Below, piece by piece: positions 1 through 11,159 of a DNA stretch of 64,000 nucleotides. Where the stretch lies: contig CM119264.1 of assembly GCA_051294375.1 (NCBI GenBank), positions 24,541,842 to 24,605,841 on the forward strand, given 5' to 3'. The translations under genes and the position numbers were made by a program. The notes under the pieces were generated by a model. It saw only the letters and a program-made list of their open reading frames with translations. It was not told the origin of the DNA and did not search any database. Source of the DNA: Paraspadella gotoi (Eukaryota; Chaetognatha). How positions within the stretch are numbered: position 1 is the first letter of the stretch; each line of letters starts with the position of its first letter.

Positions 1-239
1 ACACCCCAACGGACAGAAGAGAAATCCAACAACACGTGGGAGTACTCCCTTCAATCTATAATATTCTCTCTCTAACTCATCACTCCATCACTCCCCAATC
101 TCATCCTATCACCGATACTCATCATCTCTCTCCCTCTCCACATCATACAATCTCTCTCTCTTCACATCAGTCTCTCTCACTGGCGTTGTGATACACCTGG
201 ACTGATTAAAATAAACAAATTTAATGTATAATGTACCAC

Positions 240-690
240 CCTTTTTCCGAGTAAAAAAAATTATTTCGATGACTGTGCGACGAGGCCACCCCTCTGAGAG
301 CCTCCCAGTTTTTTTCGCCTTCTCGGAGTCAAAAACCTCGACCGAAGGAAAAGTCGAGAAAAAAGATGTTTTGGCTCCGAAGGATTATCCCTCTGTCTGT
401 CGCGGGAGAGAGGAGAGGGGAGAGAGGAGAGAGGAGAGGGGATAGAGGAGAGAGGAGAGAGGAGAGGGAGAAGGAAGAACGAAAATAAAGGATGACGTAG
501 GGAGAGAGGGAAGGGAGAGAGGAGGAGGGAGGAAGAAGTGGAGAAAAGAAAAAGAGAGAGGAGGAAGCGAGGAGAGAGGAGACGGAGGGAGGAAAAGTAG
601 ATTTGAGGGGGAAGGAGGAAGAGATGGGAGAAAAGGGAGAAAAGAATGAGGAAAACGAGTAGGGAATTGTTGGAGGAGAGGAAAGGGTCT
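240..690 (+). repeat. Partial direct copy of the 5' cluster repeat (left module)
   Basis: The stretch around 240-345, containing TTCGATGACTGTGCGACGAG, recurs in the same orientation at about 3,095-3,190. In both places it is followed by GA-rich DNA. The two copies differ by many single-base indels. No protein is recognisable; frames open here only because of the purine-rich sequence. Confidence 0.75.
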
Positions 691-703
691 CTCTCTTCCC
701 TCT

Positions 704-767
<64 letters not shown>

Positions 768-1790
768 TCTCTTCTTCTCCTCTTCCTCTCTCTCTCTTTC
801 GCTACTCTGGGATTCTGGCATCACGCTCAACAACACGAAACCCGTTTGACGTTTCAACCCCAGTTTTAATTTTGCTTCTGCGTCGTTTTTTGCTTGTGTT
901 TACATCTTTCCACCTGGTTTTTCTGCCTTTCCGTTCGTTTTATATAAGTTCCGTTTTTTGGTTTTTAAAATCATTTTTTCTTGCTTGGAGTTTAAACCGT
1001 TTTTTTATTCAATAGGCTTGAGTAAACAATGCCGGGATTTGCCCACGATAATTAAGAGTCGTGTAAAAGCTTATCATTCAATTTAATTAATTATAAATTT
1101 GATTTAATTATTTAAAATAATTTATCTTTTCTATTATAAAATTAATTAATTAATACAGCTTTGTATTTACATTTTAAAATAAAAAAAGTAATTAGAGATT
1201 AAATTGCTTAAAGAGATGGATTTTTTGTTTTTTTTATTTTTTGTTTCCTTTTAAATTTTAAAAATTTTAAAAATTCGGTCCTGCCTTAAACCTGGCCTTC
1301 CTTGGCGTCACCTTGCCGTCCGGGCGTTGCGTCGCGCTTGGGTTTTGTTATTTTTCGTAGCTCTTCGTCCGGCCCCACGTCGGCCTACTGCGTCGGTCTG
1401 GCGCCCGTCCGAGGATCCTCTGCCAAGAGGCGGTCCACGGGATTGCCTTACCGGGAGATGCCAATGACCTTGGACCCTCCGCCAATTCATACGTAAGGAG
1501 CTTTGGCTTGCTCTCTTCTCTCGTCTCTCTTAACTCTCGTTTCTCTCTCCCTCTCGCTCTCTCTCATCTCTCTCCTCTCTCTCTCTCTCTCCTCTACCCT
1601 CTCTCTCTTCTCTCTCTCTTAATCTTTCTCAAGTGTTCCTCTTTTTACTCCACTCAACTTTCCTCCTCTTTCGCAATTCATTTCTGTCTCTATCCTTATC
1701 CTTACCCTTTCCTCCCTCTCCTCATCTCCCTCGCCTCCTTTTTCTCTTCCCCTTCCTTCTTCCTCCTTTTTCCNNNNNNNNNNNNNNNNN
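690..1790 (-). repeat. Inverted partial copy of the 5' cluster repeat
   Basis: Positions 840-1,050 are the reverse complement of about 2,270-2,460 (shared motif GTTTGACGTTTCAACC against GGTTGAAACGTCAAAC). Positions 1,216-1,500 are the reverse complement of about 3,700-3,960. The run begins at a GA-to-CT switch near 690 and ends at a 25-N gap, so both ends look like fold-back points. No gene is seen. Confidence 0.75.
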
Positions 1791-1798
1791 NNNNNNNN
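1774..1798. other. Assembly gap (25 N)
   Basis: Twenty-five N separate a pyrimidine-rich inverted piece from a direct repeat copy. The flanks do not join as one repeat unit, so the gap marks an unresolved fold-back. Confidence 0.95.
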
Positions 1799-1814
1799 AA
1801 AAAAAAAAATCAAA

Positions 1815-2483
1815 AATTCGTTCTTTCTTTTTTAGCCCCATCTGCTTTCAGCAGATTCCGGCTCTATTATTCACTTTGTTGGTCTGTCGGTTCCACCACA
1901 AATTTTATCGGTAGATTATTTAGATCATGTTAAAATATCAAATTACAGTAAATTATACAAAAAAATGATGTCCGTCCGTCCGTCAGTCTCTCTGTCCGTC
2001 CATCCATCCATCTCTTTAGCATTTAACTCTAATTACTCGAGTTTGGAAAGATAGATGAGAATAAAATTTTGTATGTGGGTATGAAAGTGTGTGATTAAGT
2101 TAGATTTAAATTTTCAAAAACATATTTTATTATTTGACTAGGATTTTTTATTTTAAATGTAAATACAAGCTGCATTAATTAATTAATTATAATATAAAAG
2201 ATAAATTATTTAATTAATTAATCAATTATATTAATTAAATAATGATAAGCTTTTTACTGCAAATTATTGTGGTCAAATCCGGCATTGTTTACTCAAGCAT
2301 ATTGAAATAAAAGCAGTTTAACTCCAAGCAAGAAAAAATGATTTAAAAAACGAACTTTATAAAACGAACGGAAGCAGAAAAACAGGGAAAGATGTAAACC
2401 ACAGCAAAAACGACGCAGAAGCAAATAAAAAAACTGGTTGAAACGTCAAACGGTTTCGTTGTTGAGGTGATGCCAGAATCCAG

Positions 2484-2520
<37 letters not shown>

Positions 2521-3009
2521 CTGCAGTGCTTGTCGTGGTTTTCACAGTAAATCGTAATCGTCACTGAGAAGCGAATGGTGAACTCATCTGCCCTTGAAAT
2601 TCGGACGTCGAACCGAAAAAACTTTCTTTGTTAAGTTTCTTCGCAAAGTTTTACACGAGACAGACAAAGAGCTGATAAATAACATTAACGTTTTGGACTG
2701 ATTAAAAGGGATATTTTCTGACTGTTTATTATCACAAAACTATGGTTGCATGTTCTATATGTTCGTCCACAAAACTACATTTACTCAATATATTTACTCA
2801 ATCGCAGCGTTCGACTTTTCCACTCAGTCTTGAATATTTATGCAAAGCGTTTAAAGAAAGTTCGTTGAGGATAAATTGTGCAGATATCCGACGTTGTTGT
2901 CGTCATCGTCTTAAGGCTCTGAGATTCTTCAATATTGAAATATTCAAATCGTTGCGAAAAACTACTTCGACTGTGAAAGCGAAAACGAATCGGATTGAAA
3001 CCGCGACAA

Positions 3010-3045
<36 letters not shown>
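1815..3045 (+). repeat. Partial direct copy of the 5' cluster repeat (right modules)
   Basis: This matches about 3,985-5,245 in the same orientation, module by module. Shared parts are CTGCTTTCAGCAGATTCCGG, a GTCCGTC-rich run, an ATTAATTAATT-rich core, a GA tract and a final GA tract. Differences are mostly one-base indels. No coding capacity is recognisable. Confidence 0.8.
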
Positions 3046-3047
<2 letters not shown>

Positions 3048-3084
3048 CATGGGAGGACGGAGAGAGATAAATACTTGGTTAACA

Positions 3085-3611
3085 ATTTTTTATGTACCCT
3101 TTTCCGAGTAAAAAATTATATTCGATGACTGTGCGACGAGGCCACCTCTGAGAGCTCGCCAGTTTTTGTGTCGCCTTCCGAGTCCCTACGACCTGAGAGG
3201 TACGAGAGATGTTTTGGCTCGAAGGATTATCGCCTCTGTCTGTCGGGGGGGGGGGGGAGAGAGGAGAGGGGATAGGGGGGGAGAGGAGGAGGGGCGGGTG
3301 ACGTAGGGAGGGGGGGGGGGGGGGGGGGGGTGGGAAGAAAAGAGAAGAGGAGGACGCGAGGAGAGAGAGAGGGGTGATTTGGGGGGAGGCAGGAGAGATG
3401 GGAGAAAAGGGAGAAGGAAACGAGTAGGGAATTGGTTGGGGGAGGAAAGGAAAAGGAAGGAGAGGAAGGAAAGAGAAGAGGAGAGAAGAAGGAAAAGGAA
3501 AGGGAATAAGGAAATGAAGGGATAAGAGAGAATTATGCAGGAAAGAGAATATGAGGGAAGTAAAGAGAAAACTGAGAAGTATGAGAGCGACAGAGCAGAT
3601 GAGAGAGAGAG

Positions 3612-3645
<34 letters not shown>

Positions 3646-5234
3646 GGAGAGAGAGAAGAAGAGAGGAAACAGAAAGTTAGAGAAGAGAGAGAGAGAGAAA
3701 ACCAGCTCCTTACGTATGATTGCCGGAGGTCCAGGGTCATTGCAATCTCCCGGAAGGCCAATCCCGTGACCGCCCTCTTGGCGGGACCTCGGACGGGCGC
3801 CAGACCGACGCAGGCCGACCGTTTTTTGCTTGGGAGCCACTTGAACGAAAGCGCTAAAACACCAAGCCGACGCAACGCCGACCGCAAAGGTGACGCCAAG
3901 AAGCCAGGTTTAAGGCAGACCGAATTTTTTAAAAATTTAAAAGGAACAAATAACGAAAAAAAAAAATCAAAAATTCGTTCTTCATTCTTTTTACCCCATC
4001 TGCTTTCAGCAGATTCCGGCACTATTATTCACTTGTTGGTCTGTAGGTTCCACCACAAAATTTATCGGTACAATTATTTAGATCATGTTAAATATTCAAA
4101 TTACAGTAAATTATACAAAAAATGATGTCCGGTGTCCGTTTTCCGTCAGTCTTCTGTCCGTCCCATCCATAACCAGTTCTTTAGCATTTAACTCTAAATT
4201 ACTCGAGTTTGGAAAGATAGATGATGAATAAAATTTTGTATGTGGTATGAACAGTGTTGATTAAGTTAGATTTAAATGTTTCAAAAAACCATATTTTATT
4301 ATTGGACTAGGATTTTTTATTTTAAATGTAAATACAAGCTGCATTAATTAATTAATTTAATATAAAAGATAAATGTATTTACATTAATTAATCAATTATA
4401 TATATTAAATAATGATAAGCTTTTAACTGTCAAAATTATGTTGGTCAATATCGCTTGGCATTGTTTACTCAAGCATATTGAAGTAAAAGCATGTTTAACT
4501 CCAAGCAAGAAAAAATGGATTTAAAAAACGAACTTTATAAAAACGTAACGTAGGAAGCAGAAAAACAGGGAAAAATGTAACCACATAGCAAACAACGACG
4601 CAGTAAGCAAAATAAAAAAACTGTTGAAACGTCAAACGGTTTTTCGTTGTTGAGGTGATCGCCAGAACCAGAAGTAGAGAGAGAGAGAGAGAGAGAGAAG
4701 AGAGAATTAGCTGGTCAGTGGCTTGTCGTTGGTTATTTCACAAGTAAATCGTCAAAATCAGTCACTGAGAAGCGAATGGTGAAACTCATATACTGCCTTG
4801 AATTCAGGACGTATCGAACCGAAAAAACTTTTCCTTTGTTAGGAAGGTTTTCTTCGGAGTTTTACAACGAGACAGACAAACGAGCTTGAATAAATAACAT
4901 TAACGTTTTTGGACTGATTAAAAGGGATATTTTCTGACTGTTTATATATCAACAAAACTAATGGTTGTCAATGTTCTATATGTTTCGTCACCAAAACTAC
5001 ATTTACCAATATAATTTACTTCAATCGCAGCGTTCCGACTTTTTCACTCAGTCTTGAATTGCAAAGCGTTTAAAGAAAGTTTCGTTGAGATAAATTGTGG
5101 CAGATATCCGACGTTGTTGTCGTCATCGTCTTTTGGCTCTGAGAATTCTTCAATATTGAAATATTCAAATCGTTGCGAAAAAACTATTCGACTGTGAAAG
5201 CGAAAACGAATCGGATTGAAAACCGCGGACAAAG

Positions 5235-5290
<56 letters not shown>
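3085..5290 (+). repeat. Most complete copy of the ~2.2 kb cluster repeat
   Basis: This copy carries all modules in one order: the left module with poly-G and GA-rich sequence (3,090-3,700), a GC-rich module (3,700-3,960), the module with CTGCTTTCAGCAG (3,990), an AT-rich core (4,190-4,460), and a right module ending in a GA tract (5,230-5,285). I see no transposase, reverse transcriptase or terminal repeats, so the class is unknown. Related diverged sequence lies at 13,350-14,205. Confidence 0.7.
3310..3331. repeat. Poly-G tract
   Basis: A run of about 20 G, with one interruption, inside GA/G-rich DNA. A run this long could form quadruplex DNA but is also a typical site of sequencing error. 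Confidence 0.8.
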
Positions 5291-5400
5291 AGCCCCCCAG
5301 AGAGAGGAGAGAGAGAGAGAGAGAGAAGAGAGAAGAGAAGGAAGAAAAGTTGATCTGAAATTACTCTCGACCTGCATAAAGAAAAGAGAAATTGAACCTG

Positions 5401-5425
5401 NNNNNNNNNNNNNNNNNNNNNNNNN
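5401..5425. other. Assembly gap (25 N)
   Basis: Twenty-five N directly after the last copy of the cluster repeat. Confidence 0.95.
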
Positions 5426-7646
5426 ATAGAGAACGATTTAGCTTTAAAAGGAGAAAAAAAAACAGAAAAAAAAGGGAAGAAAAAAGATTGAAATAAAGAC
5501 AGAAAGAAATTAATAACTAAAGAGGGAAGCTAAAACCGAGAAAGAAGAAGAGAGTGATAAAGACAGAAAGAAAAAGAAAGGGAGAGAGAAAGAGAGAGAG
5601 AGAGAGAAAAGAGAGAAAGGATATAAATAAAGGAAGGGATAAAAAGGGGAAAGAGCTGGGATGAACTTGAAAGGATTGTTAAGGGGAAAACGAGTTTCGC
5701 GGGAAAATAAAGAGCGGATAAAGAGACAGTTGAGAAGAGAGGCAAAGAGAGGAAAGAAAAGAAGAGAGAAAGGTCGGCGAAAAAGCAAGCGTGATTTACG
5801 GGAAGGAAAAAAAGGTCTCTTTTCTCTCTCTCTCTCTCTCGTCGACGACTCTTGTCCTGTCCGTTTGAAGACATTTCTTACCGTTTCCGGTTCTTGTCTC
5901 TCTTCAACCTTTTTTCCTTTTTTTCCTGCCCTTATTTTTCTTTTCTTTTTTCTTTTTTTACAGCCTTGTGACTTTCTACCAGTGACTTTTTTCATTTTTT
6001 CTTTTTTTTTTACTGTCAAGCTTTCTTCCTACTTTTTTCCGCTGTCTTCTTTTTTATATTTTTTCAGATCTTTATCATCACGTCTCTATTTCTTTTCCTT
6101 TCCCTTCACTTTTTCTTTAATATGTATTTTCTCTTTCAGAGTATGACTTTTCCCTTGTTTTATTTTTTTCAAATTATTAAATTTTTGAAATTACTATTCA
6201 AATATGTCATTGCAGTTTATTTCCAACTCGGCTTTCTCGAAGCATTGTAACCTTGTGGGCTCTTTTCTTCGTCGACACGAAAGTTCACATTTTTTGTTTA
6301 TACCTGAATCGGCTCTACTTTTCCTAGAGAAAAGTTTCCTCTGAATTTCGTGCCATTTTAAAATTTTTTTTAGGTAAGTAAATCCCACATTACCAGAGGG
6401 CATTAATATTGAAAGGCGAACAATTTTTTTTTTAATATTGAATCTATGAAAATAAGCTTTTTCGCGTTGTTAAAAAAACAAAAACTAAAGACTAAAAGAG
6501 GGAGAGCACTTAACAAAAAAAAAAAAGCGAGCAAAATCATTTTGCCTGATCGTCGCGCGTCACATCTATTATTTGATTTAAAGTTGACCAAAAAATTCTT
6601 AGTCTCGTTAACAACCAAAAAAAAATAGTAAAACAAACAAACCTTTAACATAACTCGTAGCCAAATCGAACCGAGTCAATGACCTACAAAATAGGTTCCT
6701 CGACGTCTAGGTCAGTTTCTTATAAGCGTGTTACTTCAACCGTTTAAAGTTATAACCTGGTGTGTTGAACCACAAACGTGGCCAGGCTTTTGTGGGGAAG
6801 GATGGCATTGTTGTAGTGAAGCGGTAAATGGGAATGGTTAACAAAACCAGAACATGACCCGATGTGGTGAAAAAAAAAAGAGTTGGTAGCGGAAAAAATC
6901 GATGAAAAGAAAAAAAAAGATACGGGTGGGGGGAGCAAAGCGACGGGTAGAAAATGGAGGGGCAAAGCGATAGGAGTGAAATGCATAGGACGGAGGGGGA
7001 AAACCGAAAGTACAGGCGCCCGGCTGTCCACGAAAGAGAAGGGGAGAGAGAGAAGAGAACATAGAGAAAGTAAAGAGAGGTAAGTTTGCGAGAGAAGAAA
7101 GACAAGGGAATTGGGAAAGAAAGGAGAGAGCAGAGAAGAAAAGAGAAAAGAAATGGGGGTCGAACCTGACTCGACAAGTCGCGAAAGTAAAGTAAGACGA
7201 GAAAATTAAAAGACGAAAAGAAAAAAAGAAAAGTGAGAGGAGGAGGAGGAGGAAGAGGGGGTGGATGACGGGGTTGGGGGGGGGGAAAGGAGGCCGAGGG
7301 ATTTGACGAAAGCATAAATCCTACCTGCTTTTAGGAGGAGGGAGATTCCGCGCTGAGTAGGAGAACCTCCGCGCTGCGTAGGAGAACGAAGGGATGGCGG
7401 GGAGAACCCAGAGGTCAGACAGTTCATGGCTCAGGGCTGAAGGGAAAGGAGGAAAAACGGCGACTAATGGACATAAAGAATTCGGGCAGGGACCGAGGGC
7501 CCGGCCGGTGGGGGGGGGGTTAGAGAGGTGGAAAGGTGGGAGACGAGGCGGAGAGAGTAAGTAGCGGCGATGGATAAGTGAAGACGAGGTAGAAGAATAC
7601 GTTGAGATCGAGTCGAGACTAAGAAAGAGAGAGAGAGAGAGAGAGA

Positions 7647-7695
<49 letters not shown>

Positions 7696-8670
7696 AAAAA
7701 TTCTGGAATATCGTTGCGACCAAGACGAGGGGAGAGCGGGGGGGGAGGAGGATCGGTGAATGTCGGTTCTGTCCGATCAAAAAGGAGATGGAATAAAGCG
7801 GTTTCGATCAAGACGTCGGGAGAGGGTAGGTCATTACGGTTAGATTATTTTTTATGTTTGGATTGCCTTTAGCCCTTAGGTATGTGGTGGGTAAAAAGGT
7901 TAGCCTCTTTCATATAATTTGGAAAATGGGTATGAAAATAATCCGATATTTGTGAAAAGGAGTGGGACTCACTGAGCGCTTGTTTATTCTTGGAAACGGA
8001 TCAAGATTTAAAAATGGAAATAATTGTTTCGGGTTTGGTCCGTAACAAGAGAGCGGCGCTTTTGGGTTTGATAATCCAACGAAATGAAAGGGCGCGTGAT
8101 TGATTTACGTGTCAAGATTTTCTGTTAAGAAGCAAAAAGGTCGTCCTTGTCGTCGTCGTCGTCGTCGTCGGCGGCGGCGGCAACAATCCCTTCTTTCGGA
8201 GTATTTTTCCTTGGTGAATTTTATGAACTTAGATCTCGCTATATAAAATTTGTATTTGTCATTATAATAGTATCATATCAATAAATTAGTTACTTGTCTT
8301 TCGAAGCCGTAGTCCCGTTCTACAAAATATTTTCACGCCGCCGTTCACGCGAAAACTACTACGATGAGTTTTTTTTTTTCTACGGTTTTTAACGCAGATC
8401 CGCGAATTTAAACCAACTCAAAAGTTATTCCATTCATCCTCGAAATATATCCGCAGCCCCAGCGAGGAGCGCCGAAGTAAAGCGACGCGCAAAGCAGGAG
8501 CACGATGATAAAATTGCGACGAGAGACAGACGCCTCCTTCCAAAAATTCACAAAAGGGTCACAGAAGAAGCTTATCTATTCCTTCATTCTTTGCGAAGAA
8601 AAATTTCGATTCGTTGTTTTGCTTCGTCAATTTTTCTTTGATAGTGCGTCTGGCGAGAGATTTTAGTAAA
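5426..8670. other. Gene-free low-complexity region
   Basis: The first part is purine-rich (5,430-5,820) and then pyrimidine-rich (5,820-6,180), followed by G/A-rich DNA to about 7,800. Apparent open frames are lysine/arginine/glutamate or serine/leucine/phenylalanine runs created by composition. I see no splice-bounded coding sequence. A GTC/GGC trinucleotide run lies at about 8,145-8,180. Confidence 0.6.
7625..7692. repeat. (GA)n microsatellite
   Basis: Roughly 65 bases of nearly pure GA repeat with one AAG interruption. Confidence 0.9.
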
Positions 8671-8824
8671 ATTTTTACTTTCGTTACTTCTTTGGGCAAA
8701 TTCGAATCGTAAATAAGTAAAACTTTTCAAATTCGTTTTAATNNNNNNNNNNATTTTTACTTTCGTTACTTTTTTGGGCAAATTCGAATCGTAAATAAGT
8801 AAAACTTCTCAAATTCGTTTTAAT
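8671..8824. repeat. Sequence duplicated across a 10-N gap
   Basis: Positions 8,671-8,742 and 8,753-8,824 are almost identical 72-base copies separated by 10 N (8,743-8,752). This is the pattern of two contig ends that overlap but were not merged, so the tandem copy is probably not real. Confidence 0.85.
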
Positions 8825-9534
8825 TTTCAGCATCGGGGATTATTATCCATTGATTAAATAACAAAATCCTTTCTTTTTGCAAGCAGTTCATTTCACGTTC
8901 GCTTCATTCCAATCTCACGTCGTGACGAAATAAAAGAATTCACGTGAAGATACAATCTTGAAAGAGAAATTGGCGCCAAAACGCCCCGCTGGTGGTTCCT
9001 TAGGTTTTTTTCTCGCTCGCGCTTTTCATATTCTCTGTTTATGGCGAACGAGAATTCAATTTAGCTTCGAGTTTATTGTTGTTTTTTTTCTTCTTCCTTT
9101 TCCTTGATTGGTACCAACACTTTTTTTTTGTTAAAAGCTGTGAAAACCAAATGGATGTTATAAATTGAGGTAAAGAAAGGAAGGAAACGCAATAAAATAA
9201 CGTTATATTAATAGAACATCAATATTACTAAATGAAATGAAAGAATGAAATTAGAGTTCTCGCCAATCGTATCTCCATTTTCCTCTTGTTTCGGATCTAA
9301 TATTTGGGACTCCCCAGCGACGTCCGTCTCTGACACCGATCACGTGACTTTCCGACCCCGTCATTTATCGCCGGCCATTACCGCCCCCCCCCCTTCTTCT
9401 CTGCGGTCTTCCGGTCTTCCCGTTACATCGTCTCACCCCGGGTATCCCGTCCGGGCCCCGCGCTGACACCCCCCTTCGTGGTTTCCCCCGCCATTCATTC
9501 CCGGCGAGAAAGAAGGAATGATGAGCCGAAGATA

Positions 9535-9544
9535 NNNNNNNNNN
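9535..9544. other. Assembly gap (10 N)
   Basis: Ten N followed by an AAGG/AAAGG simple repeat; the simple repeat probably blocked assembly. Confidence 0.95.
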
Positions 9545-9864
9545 AAGGAAAGGAAAGAAAAGAAAGGAAAGAAAGAATGGGTACGAAAAAAAGGAAAGCC
9601 GACTTTTTCTCTCTCTTTTGCTCTTTTCATTTTCCTTTCGTTTTTACGATTCCTGTTTAAAGGTTGAACGAGGAAAATCGTATCGTTCGCAGGAAATCCG
9701 AATAAATCGACAACAATGTCGCATGAATTCATGAATAAAGTTATCTATTTAGTTTATTAATATTAGTTATTTCTGAAACCTTTCCCGTTCCTCTTTAAAA
9801 AAAATTTTCTTTAGTTTTCAACCCACGGTTGCAACACTAAAAAAAAAGCAAAGAGAAGTTCTCT

Positions 9865-10149
9865 TCATCCACTGCTTCTATTTCTATTCCCGCCCTCGCC
9901 TCCGGGCGCTGGATCTATTTCTTCTTTTTTTTCTGGGTCGGCGCGAATGGAATCCCACGGGTCATCAGATCTGTCAGCGGCCTGGAACGCCCGGCGATAT
10001 TCCTCGAAACGTCTTTCACTTCTCTTCTTCTCGCTGTAAAACCTCTGTGGGTCCACAGAGGTCGGGCCTTTGGCCTCTCGACCCTCTGTTTCCATCCCCA
10101 TCCCCGTCACGTTCGAACGTCCTTTTTTTTTGCCTCTTCTCTTTTTCAA
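9865..10149 (-). CDS. Possible coding fragment, unrecognised
   Basis: A 94-codon minus-strand frame starts with a lysine/arginine-rich segment and continues with ordinary-looking residues such as VDPQRFYSEKKR and RRAFQAADRSDDPWDSIR. It stands out from the low-complexity frames around it because it uses all kinds of residues. I recognise no family. There is no clear acceptor upstream and no neighbouring exon that I can join. It may be a small gene, one exon of a gene, or chance coding in GC-richer DNA. Confidence 0.25.
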   Translation of the reverse strand: MKKRRGKKKGRSNVTGMGMETEGREAKGPTSVDPQRFYSEKKRSERRFEEYRRAFQAADRSDDPWDSIRADPEKKEEIDPAPGGEGGNRNRSSG

Positions 10150-11008
10150 AGACTCAAATTACCGGACCCGTTTCATCCCTCTCTCTCTTTTTTCTTTCTT
10201 CATCCAAACGACCTCTTGGAATCTATTGCTTTTCTACTACGTTTTTAAAAGGATTTTTAGTTTCCCTGCGAATACACTCTTCGGTCGCTCGTCTGTCTCA
10301 CCGAGCCTAGTCCTAGGTTTTAAATGCTTATTTCTCCGATAACACGCCATCAAATCAGTTAATACTAAATTGGTGTAACACGATACACCATAATATGCGG
10401 TTGACAGGAAAATAAATGCAGAATGAATATTTTTTTTATTAAATCGAGTTATTTTAATTAATAATTTACATAAAGGAGAGGTATCATTTTTAGTTTGTAA
10501 AGTCACGTGACCTCATCTTAGTTGGAATGTGGAATGTGGATTAAAACTTTCGTATAAAACTTAATTCAATACTTAATAATGACACACTATATGATTATCG
10601 CATTTTTAAAATTTCTAAACATATAAAAGAAGGCGCGCTACCTTTTCTCACTTACTTAAAAACCAAGTTCTTTTTCATTCATCATCAATCTTTACTCGCT
10701 CTCAAACGGCCATACACGTCACGTAATTCAAACTCTCCAGAGTCTTCCCCAATCCCCATCCTTTCTTTTCGCATTCAAAACGTCCTTCGTAGAAAACCTT
10801 CAACCTTTTCCTTCCAACCGATCCTCTTTTCTTCCAAACTCCTACAAGAAAAAAAAAACCCCACAAACACAAACTGGCAATCCGCCAGAAATGACTCTCT
10901 CCCTCCTTCCTTTTTCCCTGCCATTTCCGTGCAAAACATCCCTCTCAACCGCGGATATTCATTTTCTTTCTTTCTCTTTTTTTTCTTTCTTTTTCAATCA
11001 CTGCCTAG

Positions 11009-11151
11009 CGCTTCAAAAAGGGAAGAGGTCGACACCGAGAAGTCAACCAAGCCAAGGTGATAACCAAGATGAGACCGACCGAAATTCGACCGAAAATTTC
11101 AATTTGGATGAAATAGAAGATGAGGGCGAAAAGGAGAATAAAATAGCATAA
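11009..11151 (+). CDS. Possible terminal exon, unrecognised
   Basis: A long pyrimidine tract ends in CACTGCCTAG at 11,008. It is followed by an open frame, LQKGKRSTPRSQPSQ and then an acidic tail (NLDEIEDEGEKENKIA), ending in TAA at 11,151. The acceptor and the acidic C-terminus look like a genuine last exon. No upstream exon was found in 8-11 kb, and I do not recognise the protein. AATAAA occurs within the end of the frame. Confidence 0.3.
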
Positions 11152-11159
11152 TAATAACT

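Noticed and set aside
261-857. Long minus-strand frame of Arg/Glu and Ser/Leu runs
   Set aside because: It is a product of GA/CT microsatellite composition, is broken in the other repeat copies, and has no recognisable domain.
3079-4022. Two overlapping long minus-strand frames
   Set aside because: Both translate poly-G, CT and GA tracts of a repeat; neither is kept in the other copies.
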